A stretch of 64,000 bases of DNA from Deinandra increscens subsp. villosa (Eukaryota; Streptophyta; Magnoliopsida; Asterales; Asteraceae): the NCBI GenBank assembly GCA_039602395.1, contig JBCNJP010000025.1, positions 43,812,922 through 43,876,921 on the forward strand. Reading direction: 5' to 3'. This document shows, in pieces, positions 31,539 to 42,040 of the stretch; the first letter of the stretch is position 1; every line of letters starts with the position of its first letter. A model generated the notes under the pieces. The model was not told the origin of the DNA. It did not search any database and worked only from the letters and a program-made list of their open reading frames with translations. Position numbers and translations under genes: made by a program.

Positions 31539-33226
31539 TAGCCAAGAAAAACACACGGTCGTGTTCTTCGCTAAGCTCTCCGATTTTCGAAGATTTCCAT
31601 GATCAGGGGTATATCATCCCCTGTGAGGAAGAAACTTGTACCTTCGACAATCGCGACATTCTCGAGTTGAAGAATTCCGGCATCTTTCCGCCGAAAACTG
31701 TTTTCCGACCTTTCGATTCTCTTACCAAGTCCTATTTCATGTCCACAACTTGGGTCTGTTTCATGCACTACCCTTTTTCGCTCGGAATGACATTCCCCTT
31801 TCCAGAGCTTATCACTCAGTTTTTCAAGACCACCCGGCTTTCTTACTCCCAAACCATGCCGATGGTCTGGAGGATCTTGTATTCTCTGGATCAGTTGAAC
31901 CAAACCAGGAATCTTGACATTGGGATTCCTGAGATCTATGAAGCGTATAAGCTAAGAACCCATGGTTGTAGCCGGTTTGTTCTCCAGGCTCGTACCTCTA
32001 CCTCCCAGTTGATTCCCCGAGCTTCCCACAATGACCATGACTGGAAGAAGCGTTTTTTCTTCATCAAACGAGACTCGATTCCTGGGGGAACGGAGTTACC
32101 GTTGAAGTGGGTTGAGAAGGGTAGGATATTGATGTTTCTTGTTGTTGCTGATTTTCCAATATGTTTCTAACTTTTCTGTTGTTTTCTTTTTTGCAGCACC
32201 CAAGTTTGAGAATCTCATTAAGAAGCAGCCTGATTTCAAGAAGCTCGAAGCAATTTACCGGATTCCTGCCAGCGAGAGAGCCCTGGTTCTTGAAGCAACA
32301 GCTAGCAAAAACAGCTACTCAGCCGACCACACTCCCGCCATGTCTGGTAAGTCTTTGCAGGATTCTGAATTGTTTATTTATTCGAGCACCCTGGATACTA
32401 ATAACCTGTTTCTGTTCGCAGCTCCCAAATCCAGCGCCTCATTCTGCTTGAAGGATCTTGACAGCTTGCTCAAGATCAAGAAAGAACCGCTTGAGCATCC
32501 CACCATCTCCAAGCCGCTGTCAGCCGACCAAAGGCTTCGGCTTCCAAGAAGCGGAAAGCTCCTGAAACTCCTGCAGCTCCCGTGGTGTACCTGGAAACCT
32601 TCGAAGATCTTGCCCCTTCTGAGGTCAGCAACAAGATCCTCTCGATGCAGACCATGATCAACCTGGTAAGAAGCTCATATAATTTCATGTTAGTTTCATA
32701 CCTGTTACAGCTGCTGATCAGGATTCCCGTTTGTGCAGGGTATTGAGAAGCTGAGCACCCAGGCTATGGACATGGAGCGGAAGCTTGCTGAGGCCAACGA
32801 TAAAATCCAGGCCCAAGCCGACACTGCTAAGGGTAAAACCCTGTTCTACGAGCATAAGCTCGCTGAGCAGCGCCAAACCCTGGAAGCTAAGATGGCCACA
32901 GATGCTGAAATAGGCCAACTCTCGGCATCCCGGAGCGTCCTGGAATGCAAAATCCAGATGGCTCAAGAAGCTGAAGCAGCTGGCTTCCAAGTGCCAGGTT
33001 GGGACATCGCAGGCTGGAAACTAGTCTTGGAATCATTGGGATGAGATGATGATGTGGAAGGAAAAGACGGGAATGATGGTGGCTCCTCAAAAATGGTTCT
33101 GGATTCTCCGGTGGCGATGACAAGGGCTTATGTGTTGGAGCTGGGAGAGGGCAAGAAGCTGGAGGATGTGGTGAAGCAGGCGGAGGAGGAGAAGATAGTG
33201 GGCGATGAGGACAATGCAACGGTCTG
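31539..33226 (+). pseudogene. Antisense spliced additional ORF of a Tat-type gypsy element (gypsy-type transposase family)
   Basis: Plus-strand gene, opposite to the surrounding element. Exon 1 (~31539-32120) encodes a domain like Pfam's putative gypsy-type transposon family, with FPFPELITQFFKTTRLSYSQ, MVWRILYSLDQL and WKKRFFFIKRDS. Good GT/AG introns follow: 32121-32196, 32347-32420 and 32666-32738. Exons 2-4 encode a basic linker, a frame break near 32530 before ASASKKRKAPETPAAP, and a long coiled coil (DMERKLAEANDKIQAQ). A stop at 33045 precedes a last in-frame tail ending GDEDNATV at 33226. Exon 1 is open upstream without an ATG; an ATA sits where a start would be expected (31539). A 5'-UTR donor (AGGTCAGT, ~31490) suggests a leader intron. 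Antisense ORFs of this type between pol and the 3' LTR are known in Tat-lineage elements; their role is unresolved. Confidence 0.7.
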
Positions 33227-33787
33227 AGCCCACTTTTTTATGTTTTTTGGTGGTTTGTTGGGTGAAACATTTTCCTTTTCCTGTAATGAACAAGTAATAG
33301 ACAACAATGGTAGGGATCCTGGTGGAGGGATCTTGTGTTTACAAGACGGAAACCAGGATTCCTCAAAACAATCTTTTGACTATCGAGCTTCTCAAGTGGA
33401 GGGATCCTGAGGTTTTCAGGACGAAACTTGGGAAGCTCGAAACCTTTAGTAGTTAAATAATATCAGTATCTTTTGGCTTCTCATGTTACGTTTTGTATTG
33501 AAATTTCCATAAATAGGATTAGTTTACAAAAATTATCAAGAAGTTTAAAAATGATTTATAAGTTGAAAAACCATTAAGAATTTAAATGATTGAAATAAGT
33601 TAGGATTCAAGTTTAACAAAAACTTAAGTTACACGTTCTCCATAATTTACCTCAATCGACTTCTCGATTCAAACAATTGTCTCTTCTTTCACCTCGTTTG
33701 GGATTCCTACGGGAATCCTGAATACACTTTTCTCGGCACTTGTCTCAATTTCCTCCAGAACCTGAAACAATCTTAAGAAGCTTCTTG
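33227..33787. other. Non-coding flank of the antisense ORF
   Basis: Contains repeated GGGATCCTG and GGATTCCT words and an A+T-rich middle. It lies between the end of the antisense ORF and the recognisable LTR segment. No gag or pol sequence is present, although both are expected here in a complete element. Confidence 0.5.
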
Positions 33788-33983
33788 GCTGGAGAGTGAG
33801 TTTCGGAGGTAGTTGATGACTTCGTCGAAACCTGGTCAAATACACACGTGGCAAATATGAGGTATGAGGGTTAGTTAAAAATATATAAATCAGGATACCT
33901 GGATAAATGGGATTCCCAGACGATAATAGGATTCCTGCACTGCGTGAGCTTCCTGTGAGCATCCTGAAAATACACCCTCAACA
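33788..33983 (-). mobile_element. Tat-type LTR fragment (minus), U3 end
   Basis: About 196 bp aligns by eye with the U3 end of the full LTR at 62584, including CAGGATACCTG, GGGATTCCCAG, AGGATTCCTG and the terminal TGTTGAGGGTGTATTTTCAG on minus. The rest of the LTR (TATA box, R, U5, primer-binding site) is not recognisable to its left. It abuts Copia gag coding at 33984. Confidence 0.75.
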
Positions 33984-35205
33984 AAGATGAAAATGTTCTT
34001 TATCGTGACAAGATGACTATAGATGTTAAGATTTAGAAAAAGAAAAGAGAAAGTGTGCTTGAAGAGTTGTTTGCTGAATGTGAGATCAGGAAATTACAAA
34101 CGTATGAATATGATGATATCAATGCAAAATTCATCAAGTCACAAAAGGAAGTGTTTGAAGCTCAACAGAAAATTAATGAATTACAGTTGGAAATTTTGGA
34201 ATTAAAACGACAAGTAAAGAACTGCAATTTGTCACCGACATTGCTGAATTTTCTATACAAGCAGGATAAGAGTGAGGAGAATTCTAAGAAAGATGATATT
34301 CACATGGTTCTTCAACCAGTGGATTTGATTGAGGTAACATCTGCTCCGCTTGATCCTAAAGGTGAATTGCATGACTATTCAAAATTTGCCACTCCACTCA
34401 AGAAGAAGACATCAAAGTCTAAGAAGAAAGATAAGCTTTTGGGTGATGCTCCAAAATTTACCTCAAAGTCTGTTTTTCTGGAGAATGAAAAGGTGTTTGA
34501 TAAGGTGGCTTCAAGTTCTTCGTCTGGAACCAAAGAAGAAAAAGTTTTGGTTGAGAAGAACAAGTTGAAAGATATCAAAGCAAAATTCACTAGTGAAGCT
34601 AAAGCGAGAGACGCTTCTGGTCATCTTCAAGTTCTTCAAAGACCTCAGGTTTAAAACACAAAGGCTTGGGTTATGTGATGAAAGATGCACCCGTTCAAGC
34701 ACAGAAGCCAGAAAATGCTAAAAAAGTTTCAAAAGTTAAAATTCAAAAGAAATCATCTCCTAAGAAAGATTCTTATTATTCTGGAAGGTCATCATCTTCA
34801 AGGAGTCCATCTCCTAGGTATGATTATTCTGATGATTTCTTTAATACTTTTGATTCTGAACATTTATCTGGTTTTCAAAATTAACGACTTTGTTATGCAT
34901 GTCGTCATCCAAAACATCTTGCTGCTGATTGTCCGACGACTGCATATATCCTCAACACTGCCAAATTTGTGGATAATAAAGGTCAATTTTTTTATGAACC
35001 ATGGTCTCCAAAGATCAAATCAACTCTTAAGTCGTCATGGTCTAAACCAAGTACGCCGGTTGAATCTGATTCTGGTTCTGATAAAAAATCGAACATTTTT
35101 CAAATTTGGAAACCAAAAGTTGTTTCCAAGGCCAACAATGACTATGTGGAAGACACCGGGCGACCCGACGCTATTGAATCGGGTCGGTCCCAAAGCGACT
35201 AATGT
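33984..35205 (+). pseudogene. Copia gag (nucleocapsid) remnant
   Basis: Coding-like sequence starts abruptly at 33984 after the Tat LTR. It has a frame break near 34040, a 199-codon frame at 34055-34654 with a coiled-coil region (FEAQQKINELQLEILELKRQ), then lysine/serine-rich segments with RSSSSRSPSPRYDYSDD. After a stop at 34882 a zinc knuckle CYACRHPKHLAADC (C-x2-C-x4-H-x4-C, ~34891-34932) follows, and the frame ends at 35202. Gag forms the particle and binds element RNA. Protease, integrase, RT and RNase H are all absent before the LTR at 36774, so the element is non-autonomous or internally deleted. Two or three frame breaks make gag itself non-functional here. Confidence 0.75.
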
Positions 35206-36773
35206 TTTATTTGGTGTCAAGCAGGTAATTCAGGACGACCTATCGGTGATTGAGAAATTGCTGATTGTGAAATATATGTGATAACTTAATCTGGATTTCA
35301 AAATTAATCTGATTTTCCAAAATGCTTAACTAAAATTATTCGTGTTGGTTGATCAATTTCTGTTTTGTTTTTCACTCCGTCTCATCTTGAGGGGGAGTTG
35401 TGTTGTTTTTCAAAATGTTAAAAATGAAAATCTATAAATAGCGTTGTCATTTTTAGGGGGAGAAATTTGAAAAATAAAAAAAACATTGAAAAATACAAAA
35501 ATCCAAAAACATTGAAAAATGAGAAATTGTATCCCACATGATTGGGAAATGATGGTACATTGGCTTACATCGTCTGACTCATGGATAAAATAGATGAAAA
35601 AGTCATAAGACCATTTGATCGATGTGTAAGGTAGGCTCGGCAAATCAGAAAGTATTCAAATGTGATATACACTAAAATCTGATGCTTGACCTAGTGGACA
35701 ACATCTTGATGCATATCTCACGATATATCAAGAGAAAAATATGTGAAAAATAAATGAGAAGTCACTGTGTATACATGTAAAAGATTTAAACTTGTTTGAT
35801 TTCTTTATTTTGTTAAACGATCGGACTTTCTCTGCGTGCTCACAAGGCCGACCTGATTGTTGTTCGTTTGACGTTCTGCTTTATTTTCTTTGGTGTTTCG
35901 TATAACTCATCGGACTTTCTCTGCGTGTCCACAAGACCGACCTAATTGTTGTTGAGTTATACAATTTCAACTTGTTTTATTTTCTTATTTTGTTAAATCT
36001 AAGGCCTTATATGCGTATCGAAATATCGACCTTAAGGTAGACGATTTAACGTTCTTATTTTTTTTTTGCATGGAATACAGTTGAATATATCATGGATACA
36101 ATCATTATGTGATAAATCACAAACGAAATCACAAAAATGTGATAAGCAAAAGCATATCTGAGTATGTCTAATAGTGTGGGGTACACTGGTCGATGCAAAT
36201 CTAATCAATACTTTAACATATCCAAATGTTATGAGTATGATTCTGCCTGAGTTTAAAGTTGGACAAACTATATCTGCAATCGACATGGCTTATGTGCTAC
36301 AATAATTGAAATTGAAGTGTAGCTCAGCATGTTATGCTCAATATGATCCCAAGTCGTGATCTTTTTCGCAAAAGACAAAAATAGTGTCTGATTCTATATA
36401 GCATTTACATTTCATATCAGAAAATACCAAAAAGATTTTAGGTGTGTTTTAGTTTCTAAAAGTCAAAAAGATTTAGTTTCTTATTTGTTTTCGATTGATC
36501 AACACGGAATATGAAATCAAATTTCAAAATCAAAATATCTTGGAGTCTCAAAGAGACGTTTTGCGCCAAGATTATTTATGTTGGTAGGTTTCTAAGTGGA
36601 AAGAGAACATCACAACTTCAAGTCTTCTGAAGATTCTTGATAAAAGTTTATACACGATGCCATGTCAAGTATTCAAGATTGAACTCATCGTCAAAGAAGA
36701 GGAAGAGTTTGATTGAATATACAAGATACAAGTTTTAAGTGGAAGATGATACTTCACATGCCGAGGGGGAGTT
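35206..36773 (+). other. Non-coding interior of the gag-only Copia element
   Basis: 1.57 kb with no pol coding. Three purine tracts GGGGGAG occur: 35389-35397, 35455-35463 and 36763-36772, the last adjoining the LTR. A TATA-like TCTATAAATAG lies near 35430. A ~90-bp degenerate tandem repeat at 35784-36050 carries CGGACTTTCTCTGCGTG at 35822 and 35911 with a diverged third unit. Confidence 0.6.
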
Positions 36774-37095
36774 TGTTGATACATGGTTCTTGATCGTCAT
36801 GTGAAGTATCGAATACAAGACGAAGATATGCAAGTTAGTTGTGGTCCGACCTCCTGGCGAACTCCAAGTTCGGACAGGTCCGAACTTGTCCGAACTGGAG
36901 GTTCGGACCATCAAGATTTAGCAAGTATAAATAGGTTGTCTTGTATTCAGTTCTGGTAGCTCTTGGTTAGATCTTTCATTTGTGTACTATGTTGTCTCGG
37001 TGGTTTAATACAAGTCTATTGTATTTACATCTCGTGTTTATACTCGTTTTACATTGATTTCATTACGACCAAGTAGACGATCTACCGCTCACGCA
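36774..37095 (+). mobile_element. Copia LTR copy C, 3' LTR (322 bp)
   Basis: GAGGGGGAGTT tract at 36763, then TGTTGATACATGG at 36774. It contains clustered GTCCGAAC / GTTCGGAC inverted repeats, a TATA box (GTATAAATAGG, ~36926) and the end CTCACGCA at 37095. It is in the correct position and orientation to be the 3' LTR of the gag-only Copia at 33984. It is inserted in a chromovirus LTR whose 3' portion continues at 37096. Confidence 0.85.
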
Positions 37096-38259
37096 TTTTC
37101 ATATATATATTTTCATAATCTTAAATAATTATTTCTACAAGATTTATATTTATTTGACTATAAATATATTCATTAACCTAAATATTTATTTGAACGATAA
37201 ATATTCTAAACGGGCTTTCCAAACAATACAAACGGGAATATTATGTCAAGACTCGACCAGATCGTTTGGGTAACTGAACATTATCCAACTGAAACAGTAC
37301 CTTAAAACTGTCTTATTATTTATTAATAGGACACCGTTTACTTGCTACATCCAGCGCGATACAACTTTCATCATTATCTTGAATCAAGTGAGTTTCACGA
37401 CCCTTTTCTTTTAAAACTGTTCAAATACTATGGGGGAGAAATCATGATCAAACAAATCTTTTTACTTGATATTATGGTACAATTGTTACACCTTATTGAT
37501 TATCTGTTCTTTCATACCCCTTCATAGTAACTTGTTATACAACATATTGCTACAAATCCCACCAACAATTGATCTCAATTAGTTCCTGTAACGAAACCAT
37601 AACTAGTGAATAGATCTATTTGGGTTGACAACCCTGCCCTATCTGGTCGCTCCAGTTCTAACTCACCGATAACAGTCACGGGGTACATGTCAGTTATTCC
37701 ATGCCATTGGTATTTCTTAGGGGAAGTTACCATAGGTGGGTAAATCTGTTAGTGTTTGAAATCAAGGTGCAGGTAGATCAATGCAACGACGAGTAACCAT
37801 TATAATATCTTGTATATCATCAACTGTTTACAAATGTACTTTGTAGAATCCTAAACCTGTGAACTCACCAACATTATGTTGACCTTTTAAACTCATGTAT
37901 TTCTCAGGTAACCTAGCCAGACCGTACGCAAAAGGGACATCAAACTTAGGGCCTGCATTTTGGAATCATAGTCACATTCATCATCATGAAATAACTTATG
38001 AAACACTTGCCTTTCAAATCCTTGGTCAAAACGATTTCAAGACTTAACTTATATCATGTTTTCTATCTTAACATTTCTGAAACAATTTCTATTTCAGTAT
38101 TGTAAAACAATGTCGTCTTAACATATTTTTTCGCTGCAATTTTGATGACATACTTGGTTTTTCAACCGTATATTAATCTAATAGAGTTTGTTCTATGTAT
38201 CCACGACTATGATCCCATGACTTCACACGCCTGCGGTCCCGAAAGTTTAGGGTGTGACA
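37096..38259 (+). mobile_element. Chromovirus family-1 5' LTR, 3' portion
   Basis: Aligns by eye (about 70-75%) with the 3' portion of the LTR ending at 48816, sharing AATAGATCTATT (37609-37620), CCTGTGAACTCACCAAC (37857), TTTCTCAGG and the end AGGGTGTGACA at 38259. The primer-binding site follows, so this is a 5' LTR. Its left part is cut by the Copia insertion. Confidence 0.8.
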
Positions 38260-38262
38260 GTT

Positions 38263-38274
38263 TGGTATCAGAGT
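38263..38274 (+). other. Primer-binding site, hybrid chromovirus element
   Basis: TGGTATCAGAGT, one mismatch from the tRNA-iMet complementary TGGTATCAGAGC, 3 nt after the LTR end. Confidence 0.85.
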
Positions 38275-38358
38275 CGTGGTTATAGTGAACTAGGTTGCAT
38301 CGTGTAGAAAACCTGGACTATAGCCCGCTCTACGAGTGCCATTTGCATACAAGGCCAT

Positions 38359-38526
38359 CATGCTAACATGTTGTCTCGTGTTAGACACACATCTACCTAT
38401 CATACTAACATGTTGTCTCATGTTAGGTATACATTCACTATTCATGCTAACATGTGGTCTCATGTTAGGTATATATTTACTTGTCATACTAACATGGTGT
38501 CTCATGTTACATATATACTTATTAGC
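38359..38526 (+). repeat. Four 42-bp tandem hairpin repeats in the leader
   Basis: Exact 42-bp period with unit starts at 38359, 38401, 38443 and 38485. Each unit carries CTAACATG, a 6-7 nt loop, then CATGTTAG, a perfect 8-bp stem in most units. It lies between the primer-binding site and gag, where packaging and dimerisation signals of retroelements normally sit. It is absent from the second chromovirus leader at 48832-49064. Weak frames on both strands reflect 42 being a multiple of three. Confidence 0.85.
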
Positions 38527-38629
38527 CTTCTAGTATTTATATTAATGCTATTAGTATTATCATGACTTTAGTGTATATATAGTCTAATTCTCCTTACACC
38601 GCCATTTGAGAACCTTTAGAGAAAACATG

Positions 38630-40300
38630 TCTTCGAAACGCCAAACTTGAAACCTCTCGACCCTCTCGTAATGATTGCCTCCAAAATCGAGGAAATGATC
38701 GCCCAGAGAGTCATTAGAACCATAGCTGCTAGCAAGGCATATCGTACCAACGATAGGCGTCAATGTAGATCACCGGTAGTGTGCGTTACTGCTCCTACAA
38801 GGACTTCATGAGATGGAAGCCTATCTATAAAATCTATCCTTTTGGTTGTGGCAACTCAAACTCTTCACCATTGAGCATTTCTGATGAAGACCTCCTTGAA
38901 AAACCTCCTAGGATAGGAAGACTTGATGACCTTAAAGTTTTTGGTCTGAATTCCTCTAAGAGAAAAAGTTAGCAAACTTGTACTTTACTCTTAGCGAACT
39001 TGTTTTTCATCCTAGCGGACTTTAGAGAGCTCTTAGCAGACTTGAGTTCCTCTTAACGGACTTGAACTTATCCTTAGCAGACTTCTGCCTAGCGGATTTC
39101 AAGATTTCTTTTTAGCGCACTTCATCTCCTCCCTAGCGAAATTCAACAATGCTTAGCGAACTTGGATGATAGCGGACTTCACAAGTTATCCCTAGCGGAC
39201 TTGTAGATTGTTCTTAGCGAACTTATACGACACTTAGATTATTACTTGCTGATTGATCATGTATACTTGTAGTTCCGCACTAGCATTCGTGTATTGGGTG
39301 AGATCCATTGTCAAATAGATCCTGACATTATGACCTTCAAAGGCACGAAAGGTGCCATTGGACTAATCAGATGGATTCAGTATTTCCCATAAGCAATGCC
39401 CCAAAGGCTACATGGCTAAGCACACTACCTGCACACTCACCAACGGTGCGCTCGCATGATAGAACTCCCACGCCGACTCCATAGGAACCGACTTAGCCTA
39501 CGCCATGGCTTAGGATGAAATCAAGTAACTTTCGCGTGACGAATACTGCCCAAGGGAAGAGCTTCATAGATCGAAAGCTAAGTTCTGGAGGTTAACAATA
39601 AATGGTACCGATATCGCTGGCTACACCAAGCGATTTCGTGAACTTACTCATCTTTGTTCAACCATGGTCACTACCCTGTACAAGAAGGTACATCTAGGGT
39701 CCTGAACTCCATATTAAAGAAAATAATCTGGCATCAAACCCGACCACTTTATAAAGTGTTGTGCGCCTGGAACATAACCTGGTTTATCAAGCCACACGTC
39801 AAGGTGTGACTTTTTCCAAGAATAATCCTGAAGCTACACTTGCATATGTTAATACTGCCCCCCTCATCAAGCAAGAAGCCGAATAACAAGCGAAAGCATG
39901 GTTTTTGGAAGAATAAGCCCGAGAAGGATTCATAGAAGGTTCCTGAGTCATTGAAGGTCTATGTTACCTCTGCACCTGTTCACGAGTCAAGAAAGACTGA
40001 TTACTCAGTAACCTACCTTTATTTAACGTGTGCAACCTTCACCACTCCATGTATTACGGAAATCTATTGTGGGCATTGCAAAGTCAAGGGACACATCGCG
40101 CGAGATTGCCCCAAGCTGAAGAATCAGACTCCCAACCAGATGAAAGGAAGAGCATTTTTCATCAATGTTGATAGTACCCGATATGACCCTAACACAGTGA
40201 AGGGTAAGTTTCTACTTAATAACCATTATGCTTCTATACTGGTGCTGATAGAAGCTTCATGTCTACCGATTTTAGTCAATTACTTGAAATCGCCTTTGTT
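38630..40300 (+). pseudogene. Chromovirus gag-protease remnant (hybrid element)
   Basis: Scattered matches to the gag of the element at 50323 survive: an IEEMIAQRVI helix (38690), YKDFM (38800), FKGTKGAIGLIRW (39331-39370), the region around 39590-39800, and a zinc knuckle CGHCKVKGHIARDC (~40074-40115). The following FLLNNHYAS...ADRS region corresponds to the protease start, but the catalytic DTGA is not in frame. Many stops and frame breaks are present, and a ~500-bp foreign insert (38820-39320) interrupts it. Gag would build the virus-like particle and the protease would cut the polyprotein; both are dead here. Confidence 0.7.
38970..39226 (+). repeat. TAGCGRACTT array with about 21-bp spacing
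   Basis: Thirteen copies start at 38970, 38992, 39013, 39034, 39054, 39075, 39090, 39113, 39134, 39154, 39170, 39193 and 39215. Consensus YTAGCGRACTTS, with each copy differing at 0-3 positions. Spacing is 20-23 bp except two of 15-16 bp. The intervening sequence is not conserved. All frames contain stops. Confidence 0.85.
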
Positions 40301-40617
40301 GCCTTAGACACTAAGTTTACCATAGAATTAGCTAATGGTGATAGAAACTAGAGAAATTTATAAAGGATGTTCGGTTAAATTTTTGGAGCATACGTTCGAC
40401 ATTGATCTAATGCTTGTCGAGTTAGGAAGTGTTCAGATTGTCGTTAGGATGGTTTGGTTATCAAAGAACCATGCATAAATCATTTGTCACGAGAAGATAG
40501 TAAGAGTGCCACTGACAAATGGAGACACACTTGACGTGAAAGGCAAGAAGAGTGAAGCCTAGCTCAAGGTCATATCTTGCATGAAGACCCGAAAATTCCT
40601 TCGCAAAGGATGAATGC
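40301..40617 (+). pseudogene. Protease-RT linker remnant ending at a recombination junction
   Basis: Similar to 51680-51990 of the second element (AKFTIELANGD-type and MKTRKFLRKG-type words) at roughly 78% by eye. At AAGGATG (40606-40612) the sequence switches to integrase-proximal sequence. RT and RNase H (~1.5 kb in the other element) are missing. Confidence 0.7.
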
Positions 40618-42006
40618 TTGCGAGGTATGGAGAAGCATTTGTTGGAGAAATCTGATGGAACCCTAAATTTCACGAACAGGTTATGGGTACCTAGCTATGG
40701 AAATTTGAGGAAGCTAGTGCTCGACGAAGCCCACAAGACTAGATATTCTATCCACCCAGGTGCCGACAAGATGTATCATGACTTGAAGGATCATTTCTGG
40801 TGGCCCAACATGAAGGCTGAGATAGCTACTTATGTTAGCAAGTGCCTAACTTGCTCAAAGGTCAAAGCAGAACATCAGAAAGCTTCCAGTTTGTTGACAC
40901 AACTAGAAATCCCACAATGGAAATGGGAAGGAATATCTATGGACTTCATCATGAAGTTGCCAAAAGCCCGATCTGGCTGCGATGCCATTTGGGTGATTGT
41001 TGATCGACTCACTAAATCTGCTCATTTCTTGCCGATTAAGGAAACTGATAGTATGGAGAGAAGGACTAAGCTTTACCTAAAGGAAGTCGTCTCCCGACAC
41101 GGAGTGCCCACTTCTATCATATCTGATCCCGATAGTCGATTTACCGCCAAGTTTTGGCAATCACTTCAGAAATCTGTGGGGAGACGTCTTGACATGAGTA
41201 CCGCTTACCACCCTCAGACGGATGGCCAAAGCGAGAGGACGATTCAAACGCTTGAAGACATGCTACGAGCTTGTGTGATCGATTTCGGATGTAACTGGGA
41301 TGAACACCTGCCCCTTGCAGAATTCTCTTACAACAACAATTATCACACTAGCATTCAAGCTGCCCCATTCGAAGCACTTTATTGACGTAAGTGTAGATCC
41401 CCTCTTTGTTGGACTGATGTCGGAGATAGTCAACTCACTGGTCCCGAAATCCTGTTCGAGACTACCGGGAAGATTCATCAAATCAAGGAACGTCTCAAGG
41501 CCGCCCGACACCGTCAGAAGAGTTATGCAGACAATCGACGTAAACCCTTAGTATTCCAAGTCGGTAATCGTGTGATGTTGAAGGTAGCACCTTGGAAAGG
41601 TGTCATTCGTTACGGTAAGCGAGGAAAGTTAAACCCTCAATACATTGGTCCCTTTGAGATCCTTGAACGGATTGGACCGGTCGCTTACAGATTACTCCTA
41701 CCACCCGCACTAAACGGTGTACATGACGTCTTCCATATTTGTAACCTAAAGAAGTGTTTATCTGACGAAACACTTGTCGTTCCTCTCGACGAAATCCAAG
41801 TCGATGAAACACTTCATTTCATAGAGGAACCCGCGGAGATACTTGATCGAGAAGTCAGACGACTTAAACGAAGTCGCATTCCCATCGTCAAAGTGCGTTG
41901 GAACTCAAGACGAGGACCAGAATACACTTGGGAACGCGAGGAACAGATGCATCTAAAGTATCCTCAACTGTTTGAGAACGTTGCACCCGCCGATGGACAA
42001 GACTGA
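40618..42006 (+). pseudogene. Chromovirus integrase with C-terminal chromodomain, one premature stop
   Basis: A single frame of 463 codons broken only by TGA at 41383-41385, where the family has glycine. The order is: HHCC zinc-binding domain (EAHKTRYSIH and CLTCSKVKAEH, ~40730-40870), DDE core (SMDFIMKLPKARSGCDAIW with the first D, then ISDPDSRF with the second, then YHPQTDGQSERTIQ with the E), a GPY/F-like region (YIGPFEILERIGPVAYRLLL), and a chromodomain (EILDREVRRLKRSRIPIVKV, then EYTWEREEQM). Integrase inserts the cDNA in the nucleus. The chromodomain marks the chromovirus branch (Tekay/Del-like) and is thought to steer integration to particular chromatin. ~97% identical by eye to 53509-54069. 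RT is missing, so the element cannot move by itself. Confidence 0.88.
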
Positions 42007-42040
42007 ATTTCGGGACGAAATTCTTCTAACGGGGGGAGAA
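42005..42040 (+). promoter_or_regulatory. Conserved hairpin and polypurine tract
   Basis: GAATTTCGGGACGAAATTC (42005-42023) is a 7-bp inverted repeat around a 5-nt loop, overlapping the integrase stop. GGGGGGAGAA (42031-42040) is the plus-strand primer tract directly before the LTR start TGTTACACCCC. The same hairpin occurs in inverse orientation near 57953 and 58050. Confidence 0.85.
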
